Below are positions 1 through 7,208 of a stretch of 40,202 nt of DNA, piece after piece. The stretch spans positions 1 through 40,202 of the forward strand of contig SLQW01000019.1 in assembly GCA_007131295.1 (NCBI GenBank), given 5' to 3'. The position numbers were made by a program, and so were the translations under genes. Position 1 is the first letter of the stretch; every line of letters starts with the position of its first letter. Source of the stretch: Pseudomonadales bacterium (GTDB taxonomy: Bacteria; Pseudomonadota; Gammaproteobacteria; Pseudomonadales; Azotimanducaceae). The notes beneath the pieces were generated by a model, which did no database searches, was not told the DNA's origin, and saw nothing but the letters and a program-made list of their open reading frames with translations.

Positions 1-147
1 GCGCTGGCGCTCGACGCCGAGCACCTGCCAGGCGCACCCGATCGCGGCGGCATCCTGACGCCGGCTACGGCCCTCGGGCAGGTACTGCGCGGCCGCCTCG
101 AGAATGCGGGTGTGGAAATCCGAATCGACGATCCCTGGAATCCCTGA
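1..147 (+). CDS. Saccharopine dehydrogenase-like NAD(P)-binding protein, C-terminal end (partial)
   Basis: Only the last 48 codons are in the window; the frame is open from base 1 to the TGA at 145-147. The tail reads GGILTPATALGQVLRGRL and then an acidic end. A GG(I/V)LTPA(T/S)A(L/M)G segment shortly before the C-terminus is typical of the saccharopine dehydrogenase-like/trans-acting enoyl reductase family, which has an N-terminal Rossmann fold and is often found among lipid genes. The stop overlaps the next start (TGATG), so it is probably cotranscribed with ppnN. The assignment rests on this short tail only, so the substrate cannot be inferred. Confidence 0.5.
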   Translation, partial: ALALDAEHLPGAPDRGGILTPATALGQVLRGRLENAGVEIRIDDPWNP

Positions 148-1556
148 TGAGCCAAAGCCCCGAGACCTACAGCGAGCCGCTGCCGCCGGGCGACGAGCGG
201 GTGAACGTCGACGTCAGTCCCCGTGGCAGCCTCGAGATGCTGTCGCAGCTCGAGGTCGACAGCCTGCGACGGCTGGGCCACGGCAGTGCGCATGAGCTTT
301 TCCGGCGCTGTGCGCTCGCGGTGCTGAACTCAGGAACCACTCAGGACGACGCTGCGGCGATCTTCGATCGCTACGACGATTTCGAGGTGGAAGTGCTGCA
401 GCGCACGCGGGGTGTCAAGCTCAGAATCCGCAATGCGCCTGCCGGCGCCTTCGTCGATGGGCGCATGATCGAAGGCATCAAGGAACACCTGTTCGCGGTG
501 CTTCGCGATGTCGTCTACATCGCCACCGAGATCAGCGACGGCAAAGTCTTCGACCTCGACAGCAACGCCGGCATAACCAACGCGGTATTCCACGTCTTAC
601 GCAACGCCGGAGTCCTGACCCTCACCGGCAACGCCAACCTCGTCGTGTGCTGGGGTGGCCACTCCATTTCGCGCCACGAGTACGACTACAGCAAGCAGGT
701 GGGCTACGTCCTCGGCCTGCGCGGACTCGACATCTGCACCGGTTGCGGTCCGGGCGCCATGAAGGGCCCGATGAAGGGGGCCGCCGTCGGCCACGCGAAA
801 CAGCGCAACGCCCAGGGACGTTTCGTCGGGGTCAGCGAACCGGGGATCATCGCTGCCGAGCCCCCCAATCCGATGGTGAACCGGCTGGTGATCCTGCCCG
901 ACATCGAGAAGCGGCTCGAAGCGTTCGTTCGCATCGCCCACGCCGTGGTGATCTTTCCCGGCGGTGTCGGCACGGTGGAAGAGATCCTCTATCTACTCGG
1001 CCTCCTGCTGCACCCCGACAACGCCGATCAGCGCCTGCCCGTGATCCTGACCGGGCCCGCAGGCAGCGAGTCCTGGTTCGAGTCCGTCGACCGTCTCCTG
1101 GTCACCGCCCTGGGCGAGGAGGTGCGGGAGTTCTACGAGATTCACATCGACGACCCATGGGCCGTAGCGAAGCGTGTCGCCCAGGGCGTCAAGGCAGTGC
1201 GGCAGGTCCGCCTGCAGCGCGGCGATGCGTTCTACTTCAACTGGCTGATCGACGTGCCCTACGCCTATCAGCAGCCGTTCGAGCCCAGCCATGAAAGCAT
1301 GGCGGCATTACGCCTCACTGCCGACGCGCCGAAGGACCAGCTGGTAGCGGACCTGCGCCGCGCTTTCTCCGGCATCGTTGCCGGCAACGTGAAGGACTCC
1401 GGTATCCGCCAGGTCCGCGAGCGCGGCCCCTGGGAGCTGCGCGCAGACCCTGCCCTGCTCGCGCCCCTGGACACTCTGCTCGAGCATTTCGTGAAAGACG
1501 GCCGCATGAAACTCAACGGCCGCGACTACGAGCCCTGTTACCGCCTGCTGCGCTGA
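147..1556 (+). CDS. ppnN: Pyrimidine/purine nucleotide 5'-monophosphate nucleosidase PpnN (LOG family)
   Basis: 469 residues, close to the roughly 454 of E. coli PpnN (YgdH). The central Rossmann-like LOG domain carries the signature PGGVGTVEE at residues 271-279 and the upstream GCGPGAMKGPMKGA segment from residue 199. These are flanked by an N-terminal region and a C-terminal extension, as in PpnN and unlike the short plant-type LOG proteins. In E. coli the enzyme hydrolyses the N-glycosidic bond of nucleoside monophosphates, giving base and ribose 5-phosphate, and is activated by (p)ppGpp; that is family knowledge. The start is the ATG of the TGATG overlap with the preceding gene. Cytosolic: no signal peptide or membrane segment is seen. 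Confidence 0.9.
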   Translation: MSQSPETYSEPLPPGDERVNVDVSPRGSLEMLSQLEVDSLRRLGHGSAHELFRRCALAVLNSGTTQDDAAAIFDRYDDFEVEVLQRTRGVKLRIRNAPAGAFVDGRMIEGIKEHLFAVLRDVVYIATEISDGKVFDLDSNAGITNAVFHVLRNAGVLTLTGNANLVVCWGGHSISRHEYDYSKQVGYVLGLRGLDICTGCGPGAMKGPMKGAAVGHAKQRNAQGRFVGVSEPGIIAAEPPNPMVNRLVILPDIEKRLEAFVRIAHAVVIFPGGVGTVEEILYLLGLLLHPDNADQRLPVILTGPAGSESWFESVDRLLVTALGEEVREFYEIHIDDPWAVAKRVAQGVKAVRQVRLQRGDAFYFNWLIDVPYAYQQPFEPSHESMAALRLTADAPKDQLVADLRRAFSGIVAGNVKDSGIRQVRERGPWELRADPALLAPLDTLLEHFVKDGRMKLNGRDYEPCYRLLR

Positions 1557-1593
1557 TGCACAAGGACTGCGGACCATGGAAGGAGGCGCTGTC

Positions 1594-2166
1594 ATGTTGC
1601 CAGGGCCCGCTGGCCCGGCGAGACTTGCAGTCATGACCGCAGACGCCGAACTGACTCGAGCACTCGACCAGCGCCTGAACCACCTGCTGGCTCGCGCTCA
1701 CCGGGAACTGGCTGCACGGGGCTTTCCACCTCTGCCCCGCCCCGAGCTCCGCCTGTTCGATGACCGTCTCGACGCCGGACGCGCCTCACCGCCACAAGGC
1801 GGCGGTGGGGCCGGCATCATCGAACTCAATGCGGTTTACCTGCATCGGGCGCGCAACGCCATGTTGCGGGAAACCGTCGCCCACGAACTGGCGCATCTGA
1901 TCGTGTTCCATATGTCACCGAGGCGCCGGCAGCCGCCTCATGGCCGTCTGTGGCGCGACATCATGGAGAACTGGTTCGAGGTGGAGCCGGAGCGTACGCA
2001 CCGCTTCCCGACCCAGGGCATCCGCGCGCGTCGGCAGCGCCGTTGGCCCTATCGCTGCCACTGCAGCGCTCATGAGCTGACGACGGTCAGGCATCGACGA
2101 GCGCAGCGGGGAACCATCTATCTATGTCGCCGTTGCCGGGGCCCCCTGCGGGTCTCCGCCTCATGA
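1594..2166 (+). CDS. SprT-like zinc metalloprotein
   Basis: 190 residues from the ATG at 1594, chosen because a strong AAGGAGG at 1580-1586 lies 7 nt upstream; the in-frame ATG at 1576 has no comparable site. The core has the zinc-metallopeptidase motif HELAH (H97, E98, H101), then HGRLWRDIM, the HGxxW-type segment of SprT-like proteins. The C-terminus has a probable zinc ribbon with CHC and CRRC pairs. SprT-like domains are related to the Spartan DNA-protein crosslink protease; bacterial SprT itself is poorly characterised. The gene follows ppnN by 37 nt, and its stop overlaps the next start (ATGA). Confidence 0.82.
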   Translation: MLPGPAGPARLAVMTADAELTRALDQRLNHLLARAHRELAARGFPPLPRPELRLFDDRLDAGRASPPQGGGGAGIIELNAVYLHRARNAMLRETVAHELAHLIVFHMSPRRRQPPHGRLWRDIMENWFEVEPERTHRFPTQGIRARRQRRWPYRCHCSAHELTTVRHRRAQRGTIYLCRRCRGPLRVSAS

Positions 2167-3068
2167 CACCGACCGGGGCAGCCTACGCCTGGGCACGCGC
2201 CGCATTGAATGTCGGGCCCTCTACCCGGACCGAGCCTCTGCCCTGGAGCCGAGGTGGAGAAACCTGGCTCATCCAAGACCCCGATTCCGGTCGGGAGGCT
2301 GTACTCAAATTGGCCGCCCGTGCGGATTCCGGTGGCGATGAGCGGCTCATCGCTCGCGAAGCGATCATCCTCAGGGCGCTGGCGTCCTGCCACCTGCCCG
2401 CTCCCGATTTCATCGCCGTCGACCCCTCCGGCAAGCTCGCCGGCACACCGGCACTGCTCATGTCCCGACTTCCTGGCCGCCTGCTCTGCGGTGCGGACGA
2501 AGTGCGCGAGGCGATTCCGGCCATGGCAGCGATCCTGGTCCGCTGTCAGCAGCAGACCCGGAACCTCGTCGCCGGCAGACGCTGGAGTCCGTGGCAACCG
2601 ACCGAGGGCTTTCGGGTTCCGACCTGGAGTACTCGCGAGGCGCTATGGAATCGGGCCATCCGCGTCGTGCAGCGATTTCAGGCCCCCGCCTGCGATGCCT
2701 TCATCCACCGCGATCCCGATCCGGCGAACCTGCTCTTTGAGCAGGGCGAGATCAGCGGGGTGCTCGACTGGCCGCACGCCGGTCGCGGCCCGTCCGGCTT
2801 CGACGGCGCCCGCATGGCGATGAATCTGTGCTGCCTGCTGGGAATGGATGCCGCTGCCACGTTCCGTGCCGCGTTCGAGCAAGCCATCGGACGCCGTCAG
2901 GATCCCCTGCTGGACGTGTTCGCTGCCTGTGAATCACTGCCGGATCCGGCACTGGAAGGAACGGCGCGAGTGCTGGCGATTGAACTGACCCGCAATCAGG
3001 CTCGCGGGCGCCTGGAGAACTTTCTCGCCGATGCCATGCGCCGGATGACTTCTCGACGCCTGTCCTGA
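2163..3068 (+). CDS. Aminoglycoside phosphotransferase-fold (APH) family kinase
   Basis: 301 residues from the ATG at 2163, which overlaps the SprT-like stop as ATGA; an in-frame ATG at 2124 would overlap by 43 nt and looks less likely. The protein-kinase-like APH core is clear: the catalytic-loop segment FIHRDPDPANLLF (H182, D184, N189) and the metal-binding LDWPHAGRGP (D202). An N-terminal lobe with VLKLAAR supplies a candidate ATP-contacting lysine. Members of PF01636 phosphorylate aminoglycosides, choline, homoserine or other small molecules, so the substrate cannot be named. Chromosomal context beside housekeeping genes argues against an acquired resistance gene. It converges on the TetR gene with 7 nt between stops. 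Confidence 0.8.
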   Translation: MTPTGAAYAWARAALNVGPSTRTEPLPWSRGGETWLIQDPDSGREAVLKLAARADSGGDERLIAREAIILRALASCHLPAPDFIAVDPSGKLAGTPALLMSRLPGRLLCGADEVREAIPAMAAILVRCQQQTRNLVAGRRWSPWQPTEGFRVPTWSTREALWNRAIRVVQRFQAPACDAFIHRDPDPANLLFEQGEISGVLDWPHAGRGPSGFDGARMAMNLCCLLGMDAAATFRAAFEQAIGRRQDPLLDVFAACESLPDPALEGTARVLAIELTRNQARGRLENFLADAMRRMTSRRLS

Positions 3069-3075
3069 TCCAGGC

Positions 3076-3681
3076 TCAGCGCGCCCTTACCGCGTTCCAG
3101 GCAGCTTCCGCGAACACTTCCGCAACCTCTGCCAGCGGTGTGCGGGTGCGTCCCGAAAGCCACAGCCGCGCATAGTCTTCGATCGGACCGCTGATGATGG
3201 GTATGTACGTCTCCGGAGGCAGTTGCTTCATTTCCCCGCGCAGCACGAAGCGACCGAACCAGGAGAACACGGCGCCAAAGTGGCGCTGGTAGATGGCCTT
3301 CAGTTCGGACTTGGCCTCCGGCGCGAAGTGAATCTCCCGCGAATGCAAGAGGAAGCGGGCGAGCTGCGGTTGCCGCGATACCCAGTCCGCGTAATGCAGG
3401 ACTACCGTCCGTACGCCCTCTTCAGCGCTCGCACAGGCTTCGAGGCGCAGCAGCAGGCCGGCGTTCAAATCCGAGATGCCCTCGATGAAGAGCGCGCTCG
3501 CTACGCCTTCCTTGCCGCCGAAGTGGTGATAAAGGCTGCCGATGGAACAGCGGGCCTGATCCCGGATCTGGTCCACGGTAGTCGCTGCCACACCGAACTC
3601 GTCGAAACAGGCCAAGGCCGCCGCCAGGATGACCTGACGGCGCTCGGGTGTGCTGACGTTGGGCTGCCCGCGTCGCGACAT
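3076..3681 (-). CDS. TetR/AcrR-family transcriptional regulator
   Basis: 201 residues from the ATG at 3681; a TTG two codons upstream at 3687 is possible but less likely. The N-terminal helix-turn-helix is typical: an ATTVDQIRDQARCSIGSLY segment followed by HHFGGKEG. The C-terminal half is a variable ligand-binding helical bundle. It is transcribed divergently from the acyl-CoA dehydrogenase pair and lies beside a 15 bp palindrome in the shared intergenic region. By analogy with FadR/PsrA-type TetR repressors it probably controls that operon in response to an acyl-CoA, which is an inference from position only. Confidence 0.85.
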   Translation of the reverse strand: MSRRGQPNVSTPERRQVILAAALACFDEFGVAATTVDQIRDQARCSIGSLYHHFGGKEGVASALFIEGISDLNAGLLLRLEACASAEEGVRTVVLHYADWVSRQPQLARFLLHSREIHFAPEAKSELKAIYQRHFGAVFSWFGRFVLRGEMKQLPPETYIPIISGPIEDYARLWLSGRTRTPLAEVAEVFAEAAWNAVRAR

Positions 3682-3694
3682 GTCCAAATCACAT

Positions 3695-3709
3695 TAGAAT
3701 TTAATTCTA
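3695..3709. promoter_or_regulatory. Candidate TetR operator palindrome
   Basis: TAGAATT-T-AATTCTA is a perfect 7+7 bp inverted repeat around one central T, in an AT-rich patch within GC-rich DNA. It starts 14 nt upstream of the tetR ATG (3681) and about 105 nt upstream of the acyl-CoA dehydrogenase start, so it could serve both divergent promoters. An overlapping TTCTAGAA palindrome lies at 3705-3712. Confidence 0.55.
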
Positions 3710-3815
3710 GAATATGCGATAAAGATCCTTCCAAGTACAGTGAGTGAGCTCGCGCGCCAGAGTGCAGCTTTTGCTCGAAAGCCACCCCATTTCTCCAACC
3801 TGAGAGCTGAGCCCC

Positions 3816-4991
3816 ATGGACATCGAACTTTCGGCCGACGACCTGAAGTTCCGCGAGGAAGTCCGCGAATTCCTCGATTCCCACGCCCACAAGCCGGGTG
3901 ACGATTACGCCAAATGGCGTCTCGACTGGTTCCAGGCCGCCCGGGAGAAGGGTGGCTGGGACGTACCGAAGTGGCCGCAGAAATTCGGTGGTCCGGGCTG
4001 GAGCCCGACCCAGCACTACATCTGGGAACAGGAGACCGCGCGCGCCAATCTGCCCTGGGACTTGCCCTTCGGCGTCGGCATGGTCGCTCCGATCATCATG
4101 AGCTACGGCAACGAGGAACAGCAGGAGCGCTTCCTGCCCGATATCCGCGCGCGCACGGTGAACTGGTGCCAGGGCTATTCCGAACCCGGCGCCGGCTCCG
4201 ACCTCGCATCCCTGAAGACCAAGGCCGAACTCAGTGACGACGGCAAACATTACGTGGTCAATGGTTCGAAGATCTGGACCACCATGGCCCACATCGCCGA
4301 CTGGATCTTCTGCCTCACCCGTACCGACGCCAGCGGAAAGAAGCAGGAGGGCATCACTTTTCTGCTGTTCCCAATGAAACAGGACGGCATCGAGGTCAAG
4401 CCGATCATCACCCTCGGCGGCTCGCACACCGTCAATACCGTGCACTTTACCGACGTGAAAGTGCCCGTGGAGAACCGCATCGGGGAGGAAGGCAAAGGCT
4501 GGACTTACGCCAAGGGTCTCCTCGCCCACGAACGTACCGGCCTCGCCGGGGTCTCCAGATCTCTGGTAGCGCTTGAAAAACTCAAGCATCAGGCAACCAC
4601 CGTAAAGCGTGGCAACGGCACTCTGCTCGAGGACCCGAGCTTCCGTTCCAAGCTGGCCCGCCTGGAGGTGGACCTGCAGGCACTGGAATTCACGGAGCTG
4701 CGCTCGCTCGCCCGAGCTGCCTCCGGTCAGCAGCCTGGACCAGAGTCTTCGATCCTCAAGCTGAAGGGCACCGAGATTCAGCAGCGTATCGCGCACCTCA
4801 CCATGGAAGCCGCGGGGCCGCACATGGCGCCCTGGGGCGGCGTCGAAGCCGGGCCGAAGTTCGCCCGCGGGGGCACCCAGAGCTACCTGGGCAGCCGCGC
4901 GTACACCATTTACGGCGGAGCCAGCGAAGTGCAGAAGGACATCATCGCCAAGAACGTCCTGGGTATCCGTACTCAGGGCGGCAGCAACTGA
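3816..4991 (+). CDS. Acyl-CoA dehydrogenase, subunit with catalytic base
   Basis: 391 residues, normal for the family. FAD-dependent alpha,beta-dehydrogenation of an acyl-CoA is the family reaction. The ACAD signature GYSEPGAGSDLASL is at about 120-133, and the C-terminal segment reads YTIYGGASEVQKDIIAKNVLG. The YEGT-type glutamate of medium-chain enzymes is Gly here. Instead, HERTGLAG places E239 on helix G, the position of the catalytic glutamate in isovaleryl-CoA dehydrogenase. It is followed after 13 nt by a second, shorter ACAD gene. Such pairs form heterotetramers in actinobacterial and proteobacterial steroid and lipid catabolism (FadE28/FadE29 type). The substrate is unknown; a steroid or branched side chain is possible. 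Confidence 0.88.
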   Translation: MDIELSADDLKFREEVREFLDSHAHKPGDDYAKWRLDWFQAAREKGGWDVPKWPQKFGGPGWSPTQHYIWEQETARANLPWDLPFGVGMVAPIIMSYGNEEQQERFLPDIRARTVNWCQGYSEPGAGSDLASLKTKAELSDDGKHYVVNGSKIWTTMAHIADWIFCLTRTDASGKKQEGITFLLFPMKQDGIEVKPIITLGGSHTVNTVHFTDVKVPVENRIGEEGKGWTYAKGLLAHERTGLAGVSRSLVALEKLKHQATTVKRGNGTLLEDPSFRSKLARLEVDLQALEFTELRSLARAASGQQPGPESSILKLKGTEIQQRIAHLTMEAAGPHMAPWGGVEAGPKFARGGTQSYLGSRAYTIYGGASEVQKDIIAKNVLGIRTQGGSN

Positions 4992-5004
4992 CGGAGACGC
5001 GCCC

Positions 5005-6129
5005 ATGAACTTTGATCTGACCGAAGAACAGCAGCTGCTCGAGGACTCGGTCGCGCGCTTCGTCGCCGACAAATATCCGCTCGAGGCCCGTCGCAAGCTG
5101 GCGGAGGGCGAGCGGGGCTATGCCGAAGAGCAGTGGCAGGCCTTTGCCGAGCTCGGCTGGCTGGCCGTGCCGTTCAGCGAAGAGGACGGCGGCATCGGCG
5201 GAGGACCAGTGGAAGCCATGGTCGTGATGGAACAGTTCGGCCGCGGGCTCGTGCTCGAACCCTATCTGCCAACGGTGATCCTGGGCGGCGGCGTGCTACG
5301 TCGTACGCTGACTGGTGAACGGCGCGGTGAACTGCTCGGCAGGCTTATCGAGGGGCGGCTGCAGCTCGCCTTCGCTCACGGTGAAGAACAGGCCCGTTGG
5401 GACCTCAACGACGTCGTCAGCAGCGCCCGCGAAGATGGCGACGGCTGGGTGATCAACGGCCACAAGACGGTCGTCTACAACGGCGGCAACGCCGACCTCC
5501 TGATCGTCAGCGCGCGCACGTCCGGGGGACAGATGGATACGGACGGTCTGAGCCTGTTTCTCGTCGATCCGAAGACGGACGGCGTGAAGGTGCGGGGCTA
5601 CCCGACCGTCGACGGCCTGCGCGCCGCAGAAGTCACGCTCAAGGACGTGCGTGTCGATGGGAGCGACCTGCTTGGAGCAGCAGGTGAGGCCTGGCCCGTG
5701 ATCGAGGCAGTTGCCGACGATGCGGTCCTGGCGCTCTGCGCCGAAGCCCTCGGTGGCCTCGACATCATGGTGAAAGACACCGTGCAGTACACCCAGGAGC
5801 GGCAGCAGTTCGGGCATCCCATGTCCGACTTCCAGACCGTACAGCACCGTCTCGTAGAAATGTTCATGGAGTACGAGCAGTGCAAGTCACTGGTCTATCG
5901 CGCCACCATGGAATACGCGCAGAACGGTCACGAGGCAGCCAGAACCCTGTCCGCGTGCAAGCATCTGATCGGTACCGCCGGCAAGTTCATCGGCGAAACC
6001 GCCGTGCAGCTGCACGGCGGCATGGGCGTGACCGAGGAGCTGCGGCTGGGGCACTTCTTCAAGCGCCAACTCGTGATCGAGTCGCAGTTCGGCAATGCGG
6101 ACTTCCACCTCGAGAAGTTCGCGGCCTGA
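5005..6129 (+). CDS. Acyl-CoA dehydrogenase, partner subunit
   Basis: 374 residues, beginning MNFDLTEEQQLLEDSVARF, a typical ACAD N-terminal helix. Other family marks are GWVINGHKTVVYNGG in the beta domain, the FAD/dimer motif TQERQQFGHPMSDFQ, and QLHGGMGVTEELRLG near the C-terminus. The helix-G region (VADDAVLALCAEALGG) lacks a glutamate at the place where the first ACAD has E239, and the C-terminal YEGT motif is absent. This fits the non-catalytic, FAD-contributing subunit of an alpha2beta2 enzyme. GGAG upstream of the ATG serves as ribosome binding site, and the 13 nt gap indicates coexpression with the preceding gene. Confidence 0.87.
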   Translation: MNFDLTEEQQLLEDSVARFVADKYPLEARRKLAEGERGYAEEQWQAFAELGWLAVPFSEEDGGIGGGPVEAMVVMEQFGRGLVLEPYLPTVILGGGVLRRTLTGERRGELLGRLIEGRLQLAFAHGEEQARWDLNDVVSSAREDGDGWVINGHKTVVYNGGNADLLIVSARTSGGQMDTDGLSLFLVDPKTDGVKVRGYPTVDGLRAAEVTLKDVRVDGSDLLGAAGEAWPVIEAVADDAVLALCAEALGGLDIMVKDTVQYTQERQQFGHPMSDFQTVQHRLVEMFMEYEQCKSLVYRATMEYAQNGHEAARTLSACKHLIGTAGKFIGETAVQLHGGMGVTEELRLGHFFKRQLVIESQFGNADFHLEKFAA

Positions 6130-6153
6130 AGAGGCAACGACGTACCGACTAGA

Positions 6154-6582
6154 TCATCTGTGGGAAGGTGTGCTCGCCAAAGGCGAGCGCGCCGACCCGT
6201 TCGATTCAGGATCCCCTCCCACCTCAGAAGCTTCACGCTCGCAGCGGACATCCTCACCCTCCCACCGCAGGATCGCGCCACCGCCGTCCATGCCGAACGT
6301 GACTTCGCCATCACTCCACGCGGCACTGGGTGTCCTCCGGATCCGCGCCAGCGTGAGATCGCGACCGGCCAGCGTCAGCATCAGCCGATCAGCGTCAGCA
6401 AGATAGCGTGTGACGATGCGGGTATCGTCCTCGCATATCCAGGTCATGGGCTGGTCGGTGACCGCGGGTGCAGACATCGGCGGCGGTTCCGGCGCCGGTT
6501 CGGACGGGCCTTCCTGCTGCTCCGTGGCCGCACAGGCCGCCAGCGCGGCCGCTGCGCAGGTCAGTAGCGTTCGCTTCAGCAT
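6154..6582 (-). CDS. MliC-like lipoprotein (C-type lysozyme inhibitor family)
   Basis: 142 residues from the ATG at 6582. A lipoprotein signal peptide ends in the lipobox LAAC (C17), followed by a Pro/Glu-rich linker. The domain from about residue 45 runs WICEDD ... LTLARIRRTPSAAWSDG ... EVTFGMDGGGAIL ... VRCE, with a widely spaced Cys pair. This is the layout of MliC/PliC domains, which inhibit host C-type lysozyme in the periplasm or outer membrane. The start overlaps the Nudix stop by 7 nt, so they share an operon. The last 13 or so residues (ARSPLASTPSHR) are encoded by a REP-like repeat, so the natural C-terminus may have been replaced. Confidence 0.65.
   Translation of the reverse strand: MLKRTLLTCAAAALAACAATEQQEGPSEPAPEPPPMSAPAVTDQPMTWICEDDTRIVTRYLADADRLMLTLAGRDLTLARIRRTPSAAWSDGEVTFGMDGGGAILRWEGEDVRCEREASEVGGDPESNGSARSPLASTPSHR
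6159..6193 (+). repeat. REP-like element in 3' end of MliC-like gene
   Basis: TGTGGGAAGGTGTG followed by a perfect hairpin GCTCGCC-AAA-GGCGAGC (6172-6188). The TGTGGGAAGG core recurs at 9391-9500 and 30844-30903. It lies between the convergent acyl-CoA dehydrogenase and MliC-like genes, overlapping the latter's 3' end, and may act as a bidirectional transcript end. Confidence 0.65.
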
Positions 6583-7106
6583 GATGCCTTCCGCAGTTCT
6601 CGGATCGTATCGGCCACGATCGGAAACGCGAGTTCCGCGTCGGGTATCGCATCGAGCGGGTACCATTCCGCCGCAGCCACGTCGTCCGCGCAGCGCAGGA
6701 CGGGTCGCTCGGGCAGTTCCAGCGAGAAGAAGACGTCGGCCGTCAGGTATGTGACCTCCTCGAAGCGATAGCGGTTGTGTCCCGAGCCCCCGTACGAGAG
6801 CGCAGCCGGGTCGACCGCGAGCCCGAGCTCCTCGGCGACCTCGCGCCGCAAAGCCTCCTCCAGACGCTCCTCCTGGTCGACGAATCCACCCGGGAAGTCC
6901 AGCAGACCTGCTGCCGGATCGCGCGCCCGGCGCGTCAGCAGCAGCTGCCCATCGACCTGGAGCAGCAGCGAGACCGCCACCGCGACGTTGTGAAAGTAGC
7001 GGTAGCCGCAATGGTCACAGTGAACGGCCTTCGGGCCGTCGGCCTGCAACGTCGATCGACCGCAGCGCGGACAGTAGCGAAACCCGGTGAGATTCAGAGC
7101 CATCAT
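6576..7106 (-). CDS. Nudix hydrolase with N-terminal zinc ribbon
   Basis: 176 residues. Residues 12-35 form a zinc ribbon with two Cys pairs, CPRCG and CDHCG. The Nudix box GX5EX7REUXEEXGU is intact, from GGFVDQEERLEEALRR through EVAEELGL, giving the metal-binding glutamates. Zinc-ribbon Nudix proteins resemble the NudC/NADH-pyrophosphatase-like and ADP-ribose pyrophosphatase groups, but at this length and without the NudC SQPWPFP motif it is best called a Nudix hydrolase of unknown nucleotide substrate. Two adjacent ATGs (7106, 7103) are possible starts. It is divergent from the P450 and overlaps the downstream MliC-like gene. Confidence 0.85.
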   Translation of the reverse strand: MMALNLTGFRYCPRCGRSTLQADGPKAVHCDHCGYRYFHNVAVAVSLLLQVDGQLLLTRRARDPAAGLLDFPGGFVDQEERLEEALRREVAEELGLAVDPAALSYGGSGHNRYRFEEVTYLTADVFFSLELPERPVLRCADDVAAAEWYPLDAIPDAELAFPIVADTIRELRKASC

Positions 7107-7208
7107 TCCACTTCACCATCGCCTGCAAGCGGAAACAACCACTCGCGGCGCGCAATGACGCGACGGGGCGGTTAATCTAGGACAAGTACTTCTCGCAGGA
7201 GCAGGCTC

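Noticed and set aside
3501-5096. 531-codon minus-strand frame across the TetR and acyl-CoA dehydrogenase genes
   Set aside because: It runs antisense to the first acyl-CoA dehydrogenase and out of frame with tetR; no plausible protein features.
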